A DNA stretch of 64,000 nucleotides from Deltaproteobacteria bacterium (GTDB lineage: Bacteria; Desulfobacterota; Desulfuromonadia; Geobacterales; Pseudopelobacteraceae), in NCBI GenBank assembly GCA_021781535.1, contig JAJXWO010000007.1, forward strand, positions 45,006 to 109,005, given 5' to 3'. The notes beneath the pieces were generated by a model. The model searched no databases, was not told the origin of the DNA, and saw only the letters and a list, made by a program, of their open reading frames with translations. The stretch's first letter is position 1. The number at the start of each line of letters is the position of its first letter. A program made the translations under genes and the position numbers. Shown here piece by piece: positions 46,989 to 56,784 of this stretch.

Positions 46989-47071
46989 TACTGCCGTTTC
47001 CTCTGTGTACTGTATGTATACATCAATGGGCAGCTCACGGGAAAAGAGAGAACTATGAGGAGAGTGCGCTG

Positions 47072-47893
47072 TTAATATCCGGAGGAGCCGCTCATTTTCG
47101 CATGGCACCGCCTGCAGTCATTCATGGGAAAAGCCACACGCATATGGCAGGCGCCGCAGTAATTACCATAAATGTTATTCTTCATGGAAAAAAACTCCGT
47201 CCCGTCCCTCTTGATTTTGAATATGTCGGGATGGCAACTTGAACAGTCCAGTTCGGCAAAATGATCCTCATGCGAAAAGGTGACGTCGCTGCGTGGTGAA
47301 GTTGTTCCCAGCTTCAACGGCGCTTTGAGCTTATCGGGAAATTGCATGACTGAACGTTCTGCGCGGAATGAATTGGAGGGGGCGATCTGCCCGTCTCTCA
47401 GTGCTTTGGCCCAATCTATGCCATTTCCGAATGATGCCGCGGGAAGTTTCTCCGCAAATTTTTCAAACCGTTCCTCTAATGCTCTTGTATCCTTCATATG
47501 GCATTTTTCGCATTTGGTCGGGTCTCCATCCAGTACGGAAAATGCGGTTTTCCCATCGTGACAGGCGCCGCAGTATTTTCCGGCCAGATACTGCGCCCTG
47601 GTGACCCCGGTATCACCTGAACGCATGCCGAATTCCAACTCAAGGTGACAAACACGACAGGTATATTTTGTCCGATGAACCCAGTGGGGGAAAACAACCG
47701 GGGTCATTCCTGCTTTTTTGCTTTTGCGGCGCATTACTACAGTACCGTATTTCCAGAATGGGCCATTGGGCGGCATCGCATGGAGGACTTTACCCAACTC
47801 TTCCCGGTCCTCTGCTTCCCCGTGCCCGGCTCCGCTCCACAGTAGCACGGCCAGAACCATCAGCGGTACTATGACTGAATATCTGGCTGTCAT
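47072..47893 (-). CDS. Secreted six-haem cytochrome c (c7/triheme-type repeats)
   Basis: 273-residue exported cytochrome. A signal peptide (MTARYSVIVPLMVLAVLLWS) is followed by six CXXCH sites (CRVCH, CGACH, CEKCH, CSSCH, CGACH, CRRCH) arranged as two groups of three. Each group has PxVFPHWVHR- or VTFSHEDHF-type His ligands, as in cytochrome c7-type triheme domains. It should carry electrons in the periplasm. It is a close paralogue of the product at 48270-49073. The ATG at 47893 is preferred to a GTG two codons earlier because of GTGGGG upstream. Confidence 0.93.
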   Translation of the reverse strand: MTARYSVIVPLMVLAVLLWSGAGHGEAEDREELGKVLHAMPPNGPFWKYGTVVMRRKSKKAGMTPVVFPHWVHRTKYTCRVCHLELEFGMRSGDTGVTRAQYLAGKYCGACHDGKTAFSVLDGDPTKCEKCHMKDTRALEERFEKFAEKLPAASFGNGIDWAKALRDGQIAPSNSFRAERSVMQFPDKLKAPLKLGTTSPRSDVTFSHEDHFAELDCSSCHPDIFKIKRDGTEFFSMKNNIYGNYCGACHMRVAFPMNDCRRCHAKMSGSSGY

Positions 47894-47949
47894 CTGCACC
47901 CCACGGCATTACCGCCCTGTTACGGGAAGATTACGACGAGCGACCCGGG

Positions 47950-48261
47950 TCATTGCGGCTTTTGTTCCCGAATTTTAGAATCCAGAACGAATGTGTAGAA
48001 ATTTTTGCACATCTGCAGTCTTTTCAGATAAACCTTACGAACCGTTTCTTCCTCATTTTCTATATTCTTCTGCAAACTGACACACCGCTCTATGAGCTTT
48101 TCCAACTCGGGGACCGGAAGAGCCATGGCATCGGTGGATTGTGAGCATACCGCATCAAATTCAGTTCGCCAGGCTTCCGCACCGTAGACAGCGTGCATGG
48201 CAATGAACAGGCTTATACATCCTGCCATAATCAAGACGGTAATTCTTCTACCAGTTCTCAT
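47950..48261 (-). CDS. Small secreted hypothetical protein between cytochromes
   Basis: 103-residue protein with a clear signal peptide (MRTGRRITVLIMAGCISLFI ... VYGAEA). The mature part is helical and charged with three Cys (DAVCSQ, ERCVSL, QMCKNF). It has no haem site. Not recognised. The ATG at 48261 lies 7-9 nt after AAGGGTG; a GTG start at 48273 would overlap the upstream cytochrome stop by 4 nt (GTGA). Its position between two paralogous cytochromes suggests an accessory or assembly role. Confidence 0.7.
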   Translation of the reverse strand: MRTGRRITVLIMAGCISLFIAMHAVYGAEAWRTEFDAVCSQSTDAMALPVPELEKLIERCVSLQKNIENEEETVRKVYLKRLQMCKNFYTFVLDSKIREQKPQ

Positions 48262-48269
48262 ACGTTTAT

Positions 48270-49073
48270 TCACCCTTGGGGCGGCGTGGCATGGCACCGC
48301 TGGCAATCCGTTTGCGGAAAGGCGACCTTCTCATGACACACGCCGCAATACTTACCATCAAAAATGTCGACCATGGAATACTTGGAAGTCCCCTTTTTGA
48401 CCCCGATAAATATCTCCGGGTGACAGAGCTCGCAACCGTTCCAAACTGTGTGTTTTTTATGTGAGAAGATGATGTCCGGCATCCCTCCAACTTTCGCTTT
48501 AATGGCAAAATCCGGGTTAACTTTCAGATTCGATTTTTTTGCGGAAACACCCTCCAGATAATCGATCGGCTTGATTAGGCCCTTTTCTTCAGCGACTTCC
48601 CAGTTAATCCTGTTTCCGAACCTGTCACCCGGCATTTTTTCAGAAAACCGGTAAAATTCATCCTCCTTGGCGGCACGTTTTTCCAGCGTATGACATTTCA
48701 CACATCTTTTATACTCTTCCCGGCTGTATTCCCTGGCGCATGATTCAAAAATTCTTTTTTTATTATGCAGCATCTCGCCATTATGGCATGTCCCGCAATA
48801 ATAGCCTTTCATGTTGTCCGCTGAGCAGATCTTGGTAGATCCGGCGATCATACCGAAGCCGACATCCACGTGGCAAAGTCTGCATGTATAATATTGTCGG
48901 TGCACCCAGTGGTCGAATACCACCGGCGGCATGCCCGCCTGCTGGGAATAATTATTGATGGTAACAGTGCCAAATTCATACGGAAGAGGTTTGTGCTTCT
49001 TCATACCGCCCTGGGCCCACGCAATGCCGGCAACAACCAGCAGTATCGGTACAACGAAAAATATTTTTCTCAT
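48270..49073 (-). CDS. Secreted six-haem cytochrome c (paralogue)
   Basis: 267-residue exported cytochrome with signal peptide MRKIFFVVPILLVVAGIAWA. Six CXXCH sites (CRLCH, CGTCH, CVKCH, CELCH, CGVCH, CQRCH) appear in the same order and spacing as in the 47072-47893 paralogue, with matching PPVVFDHWVHRQYYTCRLCH and DIIFSHKKHTVWNGCELCH ligand segments. The central region between the two triheme halves also aligns. It lies 19 nt downstream of selA, so selA and both cytochromes may share a transcript. Confidence 0.94.
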   Translation of the reverse strand: MRKIFFVVPILLVVAGIAWAQGGMKKHKPLPYEFGTVTINNYSQQAGMPPVVFDHWVHRQYYTCRLCHVDVGFGMIAGSTKICSADNMKGYYCGTCHNGEMLHNKKRIFESCAREYSREEYKRCVKCHTLEKRAAKEDEFYRFSEKMPGDRFGNRINWEVAEEKGLIKPIDYLEGVSAKKSNLKVNPDFAIKAKVGGMPDIIFSHKKHTVWNGCELCHPEIFIGVKKGTSKYSMVDIFDGKYCGVCHEKVAFPQTDCQRCHATPPQG

Positions 49074-49092
49074 TGAGTCACCTCTTGTAGCC

Positions 49093-50493
49093 TTATTCTA
49101 AGACGAATTTGGCAACTTCTCCAAGCGAAGCTTCCAGAGCCGGCATGTCGTGATCGAGGATGGTGCGGACATCAAGCAGAAAACGCTCCCGCTGAATTCG
49201 GCCGATCACCGGTTGTGATGCCCCCCGCAGTCGCTGCTCGATCTGTTGGGCTGACAGCCCGCTGATGCGGACTTCGAGGAGCGTTGTCGGCAGGCTCAGC
49301 AAGGGGAGTGAACCGCCACCGGCGCTGGATTCGCCCTTATGTTTCAACAGTGTTACCGTTTGAGGGAGCCGGCGGCGCAGTAAACGGACAAGCCGGTCTG
49401 CCCTTCGCGATAATTCGGCCGGAGTCGCCGTGAGCATGCGCAGAGTCGGAATTTCACAAATTGCGTGCCGCTCGTCGCGATACAGACGCAACGTTGCTTC
49501 CAGCGCCGCCAGGGACAGCTTGTCCATCCGGAAAGCTCGCATCAGCGGGTGACGTTTCATCGGCTCAAGCAGTTCCCGTTTGCCGGCAATGATGCCGGCC
49601 TGGGGTCCCCCCAGAAGTTTATCACCGCTAAAGGTTACCACATCAACACCTGCATCCAGATAGCAGCCGACGGTCGGCTCTCCGGGAATGCCATACGGTG
49701 CCAGGTCAATCAAGCAGCCGCTGCCGGCATCAGCCATGACCGGGACTCCAATCTTTTTCCCCAGAACAGACAGTTCCTCGACAGACACTTCGGCAGTAAA
49801 ACCAACCACGGCAAAGTTGCTGGTATGCACCTTGAGCAACAGAGCCGTGGCATCGCTATGTGCATTAAAGTAATCACGGACATGGGTGCAGTTGGTCGCA
49901 CCGACCTCTACCAGATGCGCCCCGCTCTGCTGCATTACCTCAGGGATGCGAAAGGAACCGCCAATTTCCACCAACTCTCCCCGGGAGACGATGACCTCTC
50001 TGCCTAATGCCAGGGTCGACAAAGCCAAAATGACGGCAGCGGCATTGTTGTTAACCACCAGCGCCGCTTCAGCGCCGGTCAGTTCGCAGATGAGCCCTTC
50101 CACATGATCATGACGCTTGCCCCGCACCCCGCTGGACAGGTCGTATTCAAGGTTGGAATACCCACAAGAAACTCTGCGGATAGCCTCTTCAGCGTCGAAA
50201 GCCAGCGGTGAACGCCCCAGGTTGGTGTGAATGACTACCCCCGTGCCATTGACGACCTCCCGGAGGCTGGGCCGGCAGCGACAAGCAAGTTCAGCGCTTA
50301 CCAATGCGCTCAGATGTTCACGGGATAGATCAACGCTTGAATTGTGGCGAACGGCATCACGCAGACGGTCAAGCACCTGCCGTACCGCAGCCAGCAGTTC
50401 CGTCCGGGGATGAGAGGCCGCAAGGGCAGCCATCTGATCCCAGGCCAGAACACGATCAACTTTGGGTATCTGCTTCAAAAGCTCTTGCTTCAT
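49093..50493 (-). CDS. selA: L-seryl-tRNA(Sec) selenium transferase
   Basis: 466-residue PLP enzyme that converts Ser-tRNA-Sec to Sec-tRNA-Sec using selenophosphate. It has VNGTGVVIHTNLGRSPLAFD, LTGAEAALVVNNNAAAVILA, and the PLP Lys in VVTFSGDKLLGGPQAGIIAG, all typical of bacterial SelA. With selC and selB 5 kb away, three of the four Sec genes are in this window; selD (selenophosphate synthetase) is not seen. Confidence 0.97.
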   Translation of the reverse strand: MKQELLKQIPKVDRVLAWDQMAALAASHPRTELLAAVRQVLDRLRDAVRHNSSVDLSREHLSALVSAELACRCRPSLREVVNGTGVVIHTNLGRSPLAFDAEEAIRRVSCGYSNLEYDLSSGVRGKRHDHVEGLICELTGAEAALVVNNNAAAVILALSTLALGREVIVSRGELVEIGGSFRIPEVMQQSGAHLVEVGATNCTHVRDYFNAHSDATALLLKVHTSNFAVVGFTAEVSVEELSVLGKKIGVPVMADAGSGCLIDLAPYGIPGEPTVGCYLDAGVDVVTFSGDKLLGGPQAGIIAGKRELLEPMKRHPLMRAFRMDKLSLAALEATLRLYRDERHAICEIPTLRMLTATPAELSRRADRLVRLLRRRLPQTVTLLKHKGESSAGGGSLPLLSLPTTLLEVRISGLSAQQIEQRLRGASQPVIGRIQRERFLLDVRTILDHDMPALEASLGEVAKFVLE

Positions 50494-50607
50494 ATATGGC
50501 TCCCGTTTGTTCTGATACCCGCTGACTTACAATTAAATTTCAAAACTTAAAAAAAATGGCAGATTCAGTCAGAGAAAAACAACCATGAAAACAGCGCAGT
50601 TTGTCTA

Positions 50608-51630
50608 CTATGATTGTGACAAAAGCACTTCTATTTTAGCACTCCTGCGAGCCTCTCCGACAAAATCTCCAATAGCGGCATTTATCTTTTGAGCCTTGAG
50701 ATAATCCTCAATTTTTTTATGGGCAGTAGCCAAAGGGACCGTTTCCGCTTTTTTCCGATCCGTCACCTTGATGATGTGAAAGCCAAATTGTGTTTCTACC
50801 ACGCCGCTCAATCCTCCAGGTTCAAGGGCAAAAACGGCCTGTTCGAATTGAGGCACCATTTTCCCCTTGGTGAAATAGCCCAGATCGCCACCCTGCTTAC
50901 TGCTGGGGCACGTAGAATTTTCCTTCGCCAGCGCCACAAAATCTGCCCCACTTTCCAGTTCTTTGTGCAGTTTTTCGGCTTTTTCACGAGCTTTATTTTT
51001 TTCTTCAGCCCCCGCTTTGGAATCAACGCCTATCAAAATATGGCTCGCCCTCACCTGTTCGGGCTGGCTAAATTTATCAGAATTTTGATCATAAAACGTT
51101 TTGATCTCTTTTTCACTGACTGCAACCTGGGAAGCGAAGTTCGTATTGACAAAATTGGCAATAACCAGATCGCGACGGGTATAGTCACGGAGCATGTTCT
51201 CATCCATTCCGATATTCTGGAGTTCTTTGGCATACACATTTGCATCAGGGAATCCTGATTTGATTTTTTCCAATCTGTCAGCGGTCTGTTTGTCGAGGTC
51301 CTTGACATCAAGCTTCTGGCCGGCCTGGAAAAGCAGCTCAGAGCTAATCAACTGATTGAGCGCCTGCTTTTCAAATTCTTTCTTAAGAGTGGGGGGAATC
51401 TCCACGCCTGGTTGGTTTGCCATTAATATTTTTTCGGCCCGCTTGAGTTCACAAAGAGTTATTTCCGTGCCATTAACCCGAGCAACCGTTTTTTTCAGTT
51501 CAGGTGAAGAAAAGTCCGTAGATGATAATGATTGCACCACATTCGACGCTCCAGGCGAACAGGCTGAAATAAACAGCGTCAGCATTGATGCTGCAATCAC
51601 AGGTTTCAGCAATAGTTTTGAATGGTTCAT
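50608..51630 (-). CDS. PpiC/SurA-type peptidyl-prolyl isomerase lipoprotein
   Basis: 340-residue foldase. A lipoprotein signal ends in the lipobox LFISAC. A SurA-N-like region and a parvulin domain (VRASHILIGVDSKAGAEEKN, STCPSSKQGGDLGYFTKGKM, GFHIIKVTDRKK) follow. It is paralogous to the gene at 6155-7174. The first gene upstream of selA on this strand, 114 nt away. A membrane-attached foldase next to secreted cytochromes suggests help in cytochrome folding, but this is inference. Confidence 0.92.
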   Translation of the reverse strand: MNHSKLLLKPVIAASMLTLFISACSPGASNVVQSLSSTDFSSPELKKTVARVNGTEITLCELKRAEKILMANQPGVEIPPTLKKEFEKQALNQLISSELLFQAGQKLDVKDLDKQTADRLEKIKSGFPDANVYAKELQNIGMDENMLRDYTRRDLVIANFVNTNFASQVAVSEKEIKTFYDQNSDKFSQPEQVRASHILIGVDSKAGAEEKNKAREKAEKLHKELESGADFVALAKENSTCPSSKQGGDLGYFTKGKMVPQFEQAVFALEPGGLSGVVETQFGFHIIKVTDRKKAETVPLATAHKKIEDYLKAQKINAAIGDFVGEARRSAKIEVLLSQS

Positions 51631-51813
51631 TGACAGGTTTCCTCCGTAGATATTGTTTTGATTATAAAACTTGGATATTTTTTAGTTATTTCTATTTTAT
51701 TATTAGTTTAGTATAAATACACGTAATTCATTTTAGATTCTATTTTTTAAATGTAGCTGCAACCAGTTATTATAATAATGGCTGGATTAAAAACTAACCT
51801 GGAGGAGTGCAGA

Positions 51814-52233
51814 ATGAAAAAGACTAGCGTACTGGCAGCTCTGGTTATCATGACAGCATCAACAGCAATGGCGCAACAGTGGAAATATTTGGGTGACTAT
51901 GACGTTTCTACCAGATTTTTTTACAATCCAAAAACATTGTCGGTTTCCACAGGCTCTATTGTTACCGCCTGGACCAGAATTGAATATAATGTGGACAGTA
52001 CTGCCATGGCAAAAGAAAAAATATCATCGAATATGTCTAAAGGGACAAAAACAGTTGCTGCATATGAAGAGTTCGACTGTGTGAATAAGAAAAAACGTAC
52101 TATAACGGGTATGTCCATTGAAAAAGTTAAAAAAGCAGACCTTGACAAAACAGACTGGCTAGAAGTTGCAAAAGGCAGCGTTGACGAAAAATTACTTATC
52201 TCGATATGTCGGGAAATAAAACCTCAGAAGTAG
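51814..52233 (+). CDS. Secreted small protein, adhesin-E-like
   Basis: 139-residue protein with a signal peptide (MKKTSVLAALVIMTASTAMA). The mature part (QWKYLGDYDVSTRFFYNPKT, SIVTAWTRIEYN, YEEFDCVNKKKRTITGMSI) resembles the surface-adhesin protein E family, small exported proteins of uncertain function. Two Cys may form a disulfide. The ATG at 51814 has GGAGGAG 6 nt upstream. The 180-nt region before it is very AT-rich. Confidence 0.75.
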   Translation: MKKTSVLAALVIMTASTAMAQQWKYLGDYDVSTRFFYNPKTLSVSTGSIVTAWTRIEYNVDSTAMAKEKISSNMSKGTKTVAAYEEFDCVNKKKRTITGMSIEKVKKADLDKTDWLEVAKGSVDEKLLISICREIKPQK

Positions 52234-52323
52234 ATTGCAGCATGGTTTAAATATTCAGTAGAGTTTGTTCATCATAACCAGACAACGTTTTGGTCCAATA
52301 ACGCCAATACAGCTGCTGTAAAG

Positions 52324-52353
52324 ATTGCCCGGAGGGAGAACCCTCCGGGCAAT
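52324..52353. terminator. Strong hairpin terminator after Sec cytochrome 1
   Basis: A perfect 13-bp stem (ATTGCCCGGAGGG / CCCTCCGGGCAAT) with an AGAA loop lies 30 nt past the minus-strand cytochrome stop and also 91 nt past the plus-strand small gene. T-rich flanks are short, but the stem is very stable, so it probably ends transcription from both sides. Confidence 0.8.
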
Positions 52354-52382
52354 TTCATGTCATTGTTTCACCTCAGGCCGAA

Positions 52383-52975
52383 TTAGTTCGTGCCGTTAAC
52401 GGTGATAGTCTGCTTGATTAAGCCTATCTGCACGCCGGCCTTGAATACGTAGATCTGAACCAGTTTGCTGCCGGCACTGGTGTACGTATGCGCTTTGGAA
52501 ACAGAAGAGGCATTGACGGTGGTGACGTAGTCGTATCTGCCGTCGCCCCAGACGATTTTCAGTTTATCGTTGAGGGTTGGCAGAGCTGTCACGGTAACGA
52601 TACCACCAAGGTTTCCAGCATTGTCAGCCCAGGTTATCTGATTTGCAGCTGGGGGAACAACGACAGACACCTGTTGCGTTGTGAATGATACATTGCCCTC
52701 CTCGTCGGTAACCTTCAGGGTGATGGTCTTGAGCCCTGTGGTTGCAAAGGTTACGTTTGAGGTTTGGCCATCTGCGATAACAGCTCCATCGCTGGCGCTC
52801 CAGGCATAGCTGGAGAAGCCGACATTACCGGCCTGAGCATCAGCTGCTGCAAGCGGCTGAGCAGCACCCTGAGCTATCTGTATACCTGGGGTTGCCGCGT
52901 CGATGTCGGTAAAGGTTGATGTGATGGTGGCAATCGGCATCACGCCGATACCGGACTGTGCTGCAGTGATACCGG
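52383..52975 (-). repeat. C-terminal PKD-coding segment, copy 1
   Basis: Direct repeat with 58983-59580. The final 280 nt are about 88% identical by eye, and a 36-nt stretch near 52930 (coding GIGVMPIA) is identical in both. It codes two PKD-like domains (FATTGLKTITLKVTDEEGNV; KIVWGDGRYDYVTTV). The haem-binding parts of the two genes are far less similar, so the tail may have been kept alike by gene conversion. Confidence 0.85.
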
Positions 52976-55900
52976 TCAGATAGGTTTTAAAGTCTGCCCG
53001 GGTTACGTGGTCAATACCCTTGACGTCTACAAAACTGACGCCTGTAGCTGTAGGATACAACACTTCAGCACGATCAAGCTCGGTCACACGCTTGTGGGTG
53101 GCTGCGCCACCAGGAGTAAATACACCACCACTCCATGTACCTTCCTCATCGAACTTGACTTCTACGGCTCCACCGGCCTTGGTTGAAACTTCAGCACCGG
53201 TCTCGATGTCAGCGTTAAGACCAACAACCTCCATCAGTTCTGCAGGAGCTTGCATGAAACCTTGGCCATTTGCTATAGCTTTTACGGTATTAATTGCGGT
53301 ACCGAGCATGTTCATTGTGCCATCAAACATTGGCACTGCAGCGGTAGCTACTGGTGAATGGCAATCGGCGCAGCCGAAGCTCGGTGACGTGCCTTTACCC
53401 AGAACGAACTTGTCAACCGGGCGGATACCATGAGTTAACTTGTATGGTCCGGCAACAAAAGCAAGCTGGGTTCCACTCCACGATTTGCCATCAACAGCCG
53501 GGCTGATCTCGTTTCTCCATGCTTTGTACGCTGTAATTTCTTCCGGTGTGGAGAACATGGCGTTGCCGCCATAGACACCAACGTATTTCGCAGCACCAGG
53601 AACGAAGGCGCCTGTTGGACTAAATGCACTTTGGTAAGCACCACTGCCAAAGCCGACCGGAATTGGAGCGAACCCGGAAGGACCGAAGTTCATACCGGCC
53701 TTCATGTCGCGGGCGATCCATGGGTCATAATTGGTTGCCGGAAGAATTTCTGGAGTACCCGCATGAATGCTCGGCTCACGTCCCGGTACGCCATCACCGT
53801 TGGCGTCTACAGTCCCGCTAACGTTGTTCCAGATTTGCGCAGTGATCAGGTTGACAGCGTACATTTTACGCCGCCATTCTGTATTCACTCCACCAGTATT
53901 CAGGTGACTGCTGGTCATGTTCTTGAATTTGAAATCGTTGCCACCTTTCTGCCAGGTGTAAAGAGGAGACCATTTTTCCAGGTTGCTGCCGACGGTGGCA
54001 CCCGCAGACATAGGATCGCTGAACATACCCATCATGCCACGCTCAGCTTTAAAGCCAAGCATGTTGGGATAGCGATTACCCGAGGTGCAGTCGAGGAGAC
54101 GAACTACCATCTGCTCGCGTGTCAAGTGGCACACGGTACAGTCGATTACGTCCAGATGGCTTCCGACAAAGTTCTCTTCAACGCCGGTAGTTGCATTCAA
54201 ACGAACAGACTTGGTAAGGTTGGCAAGAAGGCCGGCGTTTTGGTGAGCAAGGGTCGGATTAGGCGCGCCCATTGTATCGATAGCTACGCCATCAGTGTTC
54301 TTGCCGGTTACATGGCAGTTAGCGCAATGTTTAACGGTGTTCTGGCTGTTGACGGTAGTAACGAAGGCTGGATTTGCTTCAACTCCACCGGCACTGTCAA
54401 AACCACGGCCCGGATCGCCAGCGCTCTTGCCGTCAAAGGTTCCGGCAGCATTGTTGATCTTGGTTGTATTGGTATTCATGTGGCAGCCGGAGCAGTCCAG
54501 CGACAGGTGAACGTCATAACCAGGTGCCCACATATCGCCACGCTTGAACCATTCAGCACGTGGAAATGGAACCGCACTCTTCTTGAGGACGTTCTGGTCC
54601 TGATGGCCCTGTGCGTCGATAGTGGCCTGATAGAAGATCGGGCCGGACATGGTAGGGTTGCCGCCACCCATGAAGTAGTTTTTCATGCCTGGCATCGCTG
54701 TGGAGAAGTTGTTGAATGCAGCTTGGTTGAATTCAGTCCTGCCCATGGCGGATGGCCAACCGGCAGGAATCATGGTATTAAAGCCCGGCGTAAAGCTGCC
54801 GATGCCGGTCTGAGTCATATACAGAGTTGGCGAAGTTGCATATGGGCCAACTTGCATATCCCATGTCATGCCGAAAGGCGCATTCATGTCGAACGACGGC
54901 ATTGCCAGACCGGTAAAGGACTTGACAAATTTGCCGGTATAGATCATTGGCGCTGAAGAGAGGAAGTCCCTGAACATGTCCGGAATATCCTTCAAGTTGG
55001 ACGGCATGTGACAATTGCGGCAGTTCTGGCTCGGTGGATCGTACTTCATCTTGGACATACCAACGTCTGATAAAGATACGACGCTCATGCCGTTTTCATC
55101 AGGTGCGCTCTTACTGAGTATGCCGGTAGTGAAATCATACGCCTCAGTAAACATATTCATAAAGCCCGCGCCGAAAGATGGCGTGGCGTTATGGGCACCG
55201 CTGTAGGCCATGACAGATGACATCATGTTGTTGTAGCCGTCGAAATGGCACATGAGGCAGTCCATCTCTTTTACGTTCGGCATCATAACCTGTTTGTCAA
55301 CAATCGGCATGACGGAACCGTCAGGCATGGTCATGTCCATGGCTGTACCCCAGCCGCCTGGGGCGGTAAGCGGAGTGGTGCCGTTCCAAATCGGGTAGGA
55401 CCATGGAGCAGGCTCAACCGTATGTGCCGGCATACCGGTCAGTGGGTTATAGCGCTCAAATATTGACATGGTGTAAGGAGAGATGCCATCGGTCATTGGG
55501 TTCATCATGCTGAAACGTTTGCCGTTACGATCCTTTTCTATAAAACCGCCGCCCACGTGACAGGAACCGCAGGACTGTGCAAAGTCCCAGGCGGTGATGT
55601 CAACTTTGGTCAGGAGCGGGTTTGATCCCTGAACTGTACTAAAACTGCTCGTACCTTTAAGCATAAGTTCTAGTCCTGGAGAGGCTGGACCGGTATACGC
55701 TCCATAATTAATTGATTGTCCTGCGGAGTTTTTCAAGTAGTTCGGCACCTGCCGAAGCGAGGGGCTTCACCACTTGCCGACCATTGCGGTCGCCTGGGTC
55801 CAAGGTTTGGCCTTGGCTGTAGTAAATTTACCGTCTCCAGTTAGGGAATCAGGATACTCATTGCGTCCCTGGGCCGAATGGAACGCATGGTCTGAAATGT

Positions 55901-56171
55901 TGTCGTACGTCTGATCAACGCCGGTAGTTTTGTTAATGTGGCATCCGGCAGTTCCGCAGGTCTGCTTCGGGCTGTACGGCATACCCTTGCCGTTTGCGTC
56001 AACCATAACTGGCACTTTCGCTCCACCGGCCATCTGCATGCCGATTTCTTCGAATGTGTAGAGCGTAACAGGTGGATGGGCGGCAAATGAAGTACCCGCC
56101 ACAAGGACCAGACCGGCAGCAACCGTCGCTGTCAGAAGTCCTGGCTTACCTCTCATTTTTTCCATTTTCAT
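52383..56171 (-). CDS. Selenocysteine-containing multihaem cytochrome c (in-frame TGA, Sec135)
   Basis: Predicted 1262-residue exported cytochrome read through a TGA at 55767-55769. Before TGA: signal peptide (MKMEKMRGKPGLLTATVAAG ... SFAAHP), a haem-like CX4CH site (CGTAGCH), the HAFHSAQGRNEY motif and MVGKW. The frame continues without shift after TGA as SPSLRQVPNYLKN, then seven CXXCH sites (CGSCH, CLMCH, CRNCH, CSGCH, CANCH, CTVCH, CADCH). Two PKD-like beta domains form the last 190 residues. A SECIS-like hairpin starts 10 nt past the TGA, and selA, selB and selC are close by. The start has AAGGAG upstream. Standard gene calling would give 55767-56171 and 52383-55748 as two genes, the larger without a signal peptide. 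A nonsense mutation is the alternative; the matching gene at 58983 argues against it. Confidence 0.87.
55741..55756 (-). promoter_or_regulatory. SECIS-like hairpin 1
   Basis: In the mRNA a 6-bp perfect stem UUCGGC / GCCGAA closes an AGGU tetraloop. The stem begins 10 nt and the loop 16 nt after the UGA. Bacterial SECIS elements have an apical loop carrying G and U about 16-37 nt after UGA, and the E. coli fdhF loop also begins AGGU. The position is identical to that of the second hairpin. Confidence 0.8.
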
Positions 56172-56303
56172 TGATCTCCTTTTCCGTGACATAGTGTTTT
56201 GACACCAACCATTGATGCTATAGGCTACATTGTTGTTACTGCTGTTCAGTCCCGTATGGGGGTACAGAATCGAACAAATATAAAGAGAGCCTTTTCTGTG
56301 TAC

Positions 56304-56319
56304 AGCAAGACCAGTACCA
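56304..56319 (-). promoter_or_regulatory. Candidate sigma-54 promoter of Sec cytochrome 1
   Basis: Minus strand TGGTACT-GGTC-TTGCT matches sigma-54 consensus at GG, AC and all of TTGCW with GG-N10-GC spacing. It ends 133 nt before the start codon. The second Sec cytochrome has an equivalent element at 130 nt, which makes chance less likely. Confidence 0.6.
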
Positions 56320-56501
56320 ACATTTTTATTACGAAGACAAATGCTGCATATTTGTATTCCAACCAATGCTCAAAAGTGGATTTAGCTCATACAATTAAAC
56401 ACAACATACTGTTTTTATTATATTTTCAATATCACAACCTAGAAGTGTTATTTAAATATTCCTGAATACAAGACCCTATCGCGTCTGGGGTGTTAACTAC
56501 T

Positions 56502-56598
56502 CATTATTTGGGGTATTGGCAGATGTAATTTGGGTTGTTTTCTGAATGCTGATTTTATGAAGCGGGGTGATATAACCCGTAGTGGGGGGATATCACCC
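56502..56598. promoter_or_regulatory. Upstream shared motif and inverted repeat, copy 1
   Basis: CATTATTTGGGGTATT (56502-56517) and the dyad GGGTGATAT-N16-ATATCACCC (56565-56598) lie in the 613-nt region divergent between Sec cytochrome 1 and the histidine kinase. Almost the same motif (15 of 16 bases) and dyad are found upstream of Sec cytochrome 2. They lie 200-300 nt upstream of the sigma-54-like promoter, a distance usual for enhancer sites. The remainder of this intergenic region is AT-rich and shows no gene. Confidence 0.6.
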
Positions 56599-56784
56599 AT
56601 ATACTCGAGATGAATTCATACCCCTGACCATCTGTGCAGTAAAAGGCGCTTGCTTTTTTATTAAAAATGAATTCTAAATAAGTGCGCTTCATTACAATTT
56701 TTCTTACGAACAGAGACAACTATCTGGTGACCTGATAAATAATGCCATCGTTTCTATCAACTTACCTGACGACAAGGAACCAAG

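Noticed and set aside
53631..54956. Plus-strand frame of 441 codons antisense to Sec cytochrome 1
   Set aside because: It is a mirror of the cytochrome coding frame with no recognisable domain, SD or promoter, and its composition follows the opposite strand.
52383..56171. Treating the two frames on either side of the TGA as separate genes
   Set aside because: The downstream frame has no signal peptide and no SD at its apparent GTG start (which falls inside the hairpin loop), while the joined frame gives a complete exported cytochrome and the same arrangement recurs at 58983-62333.
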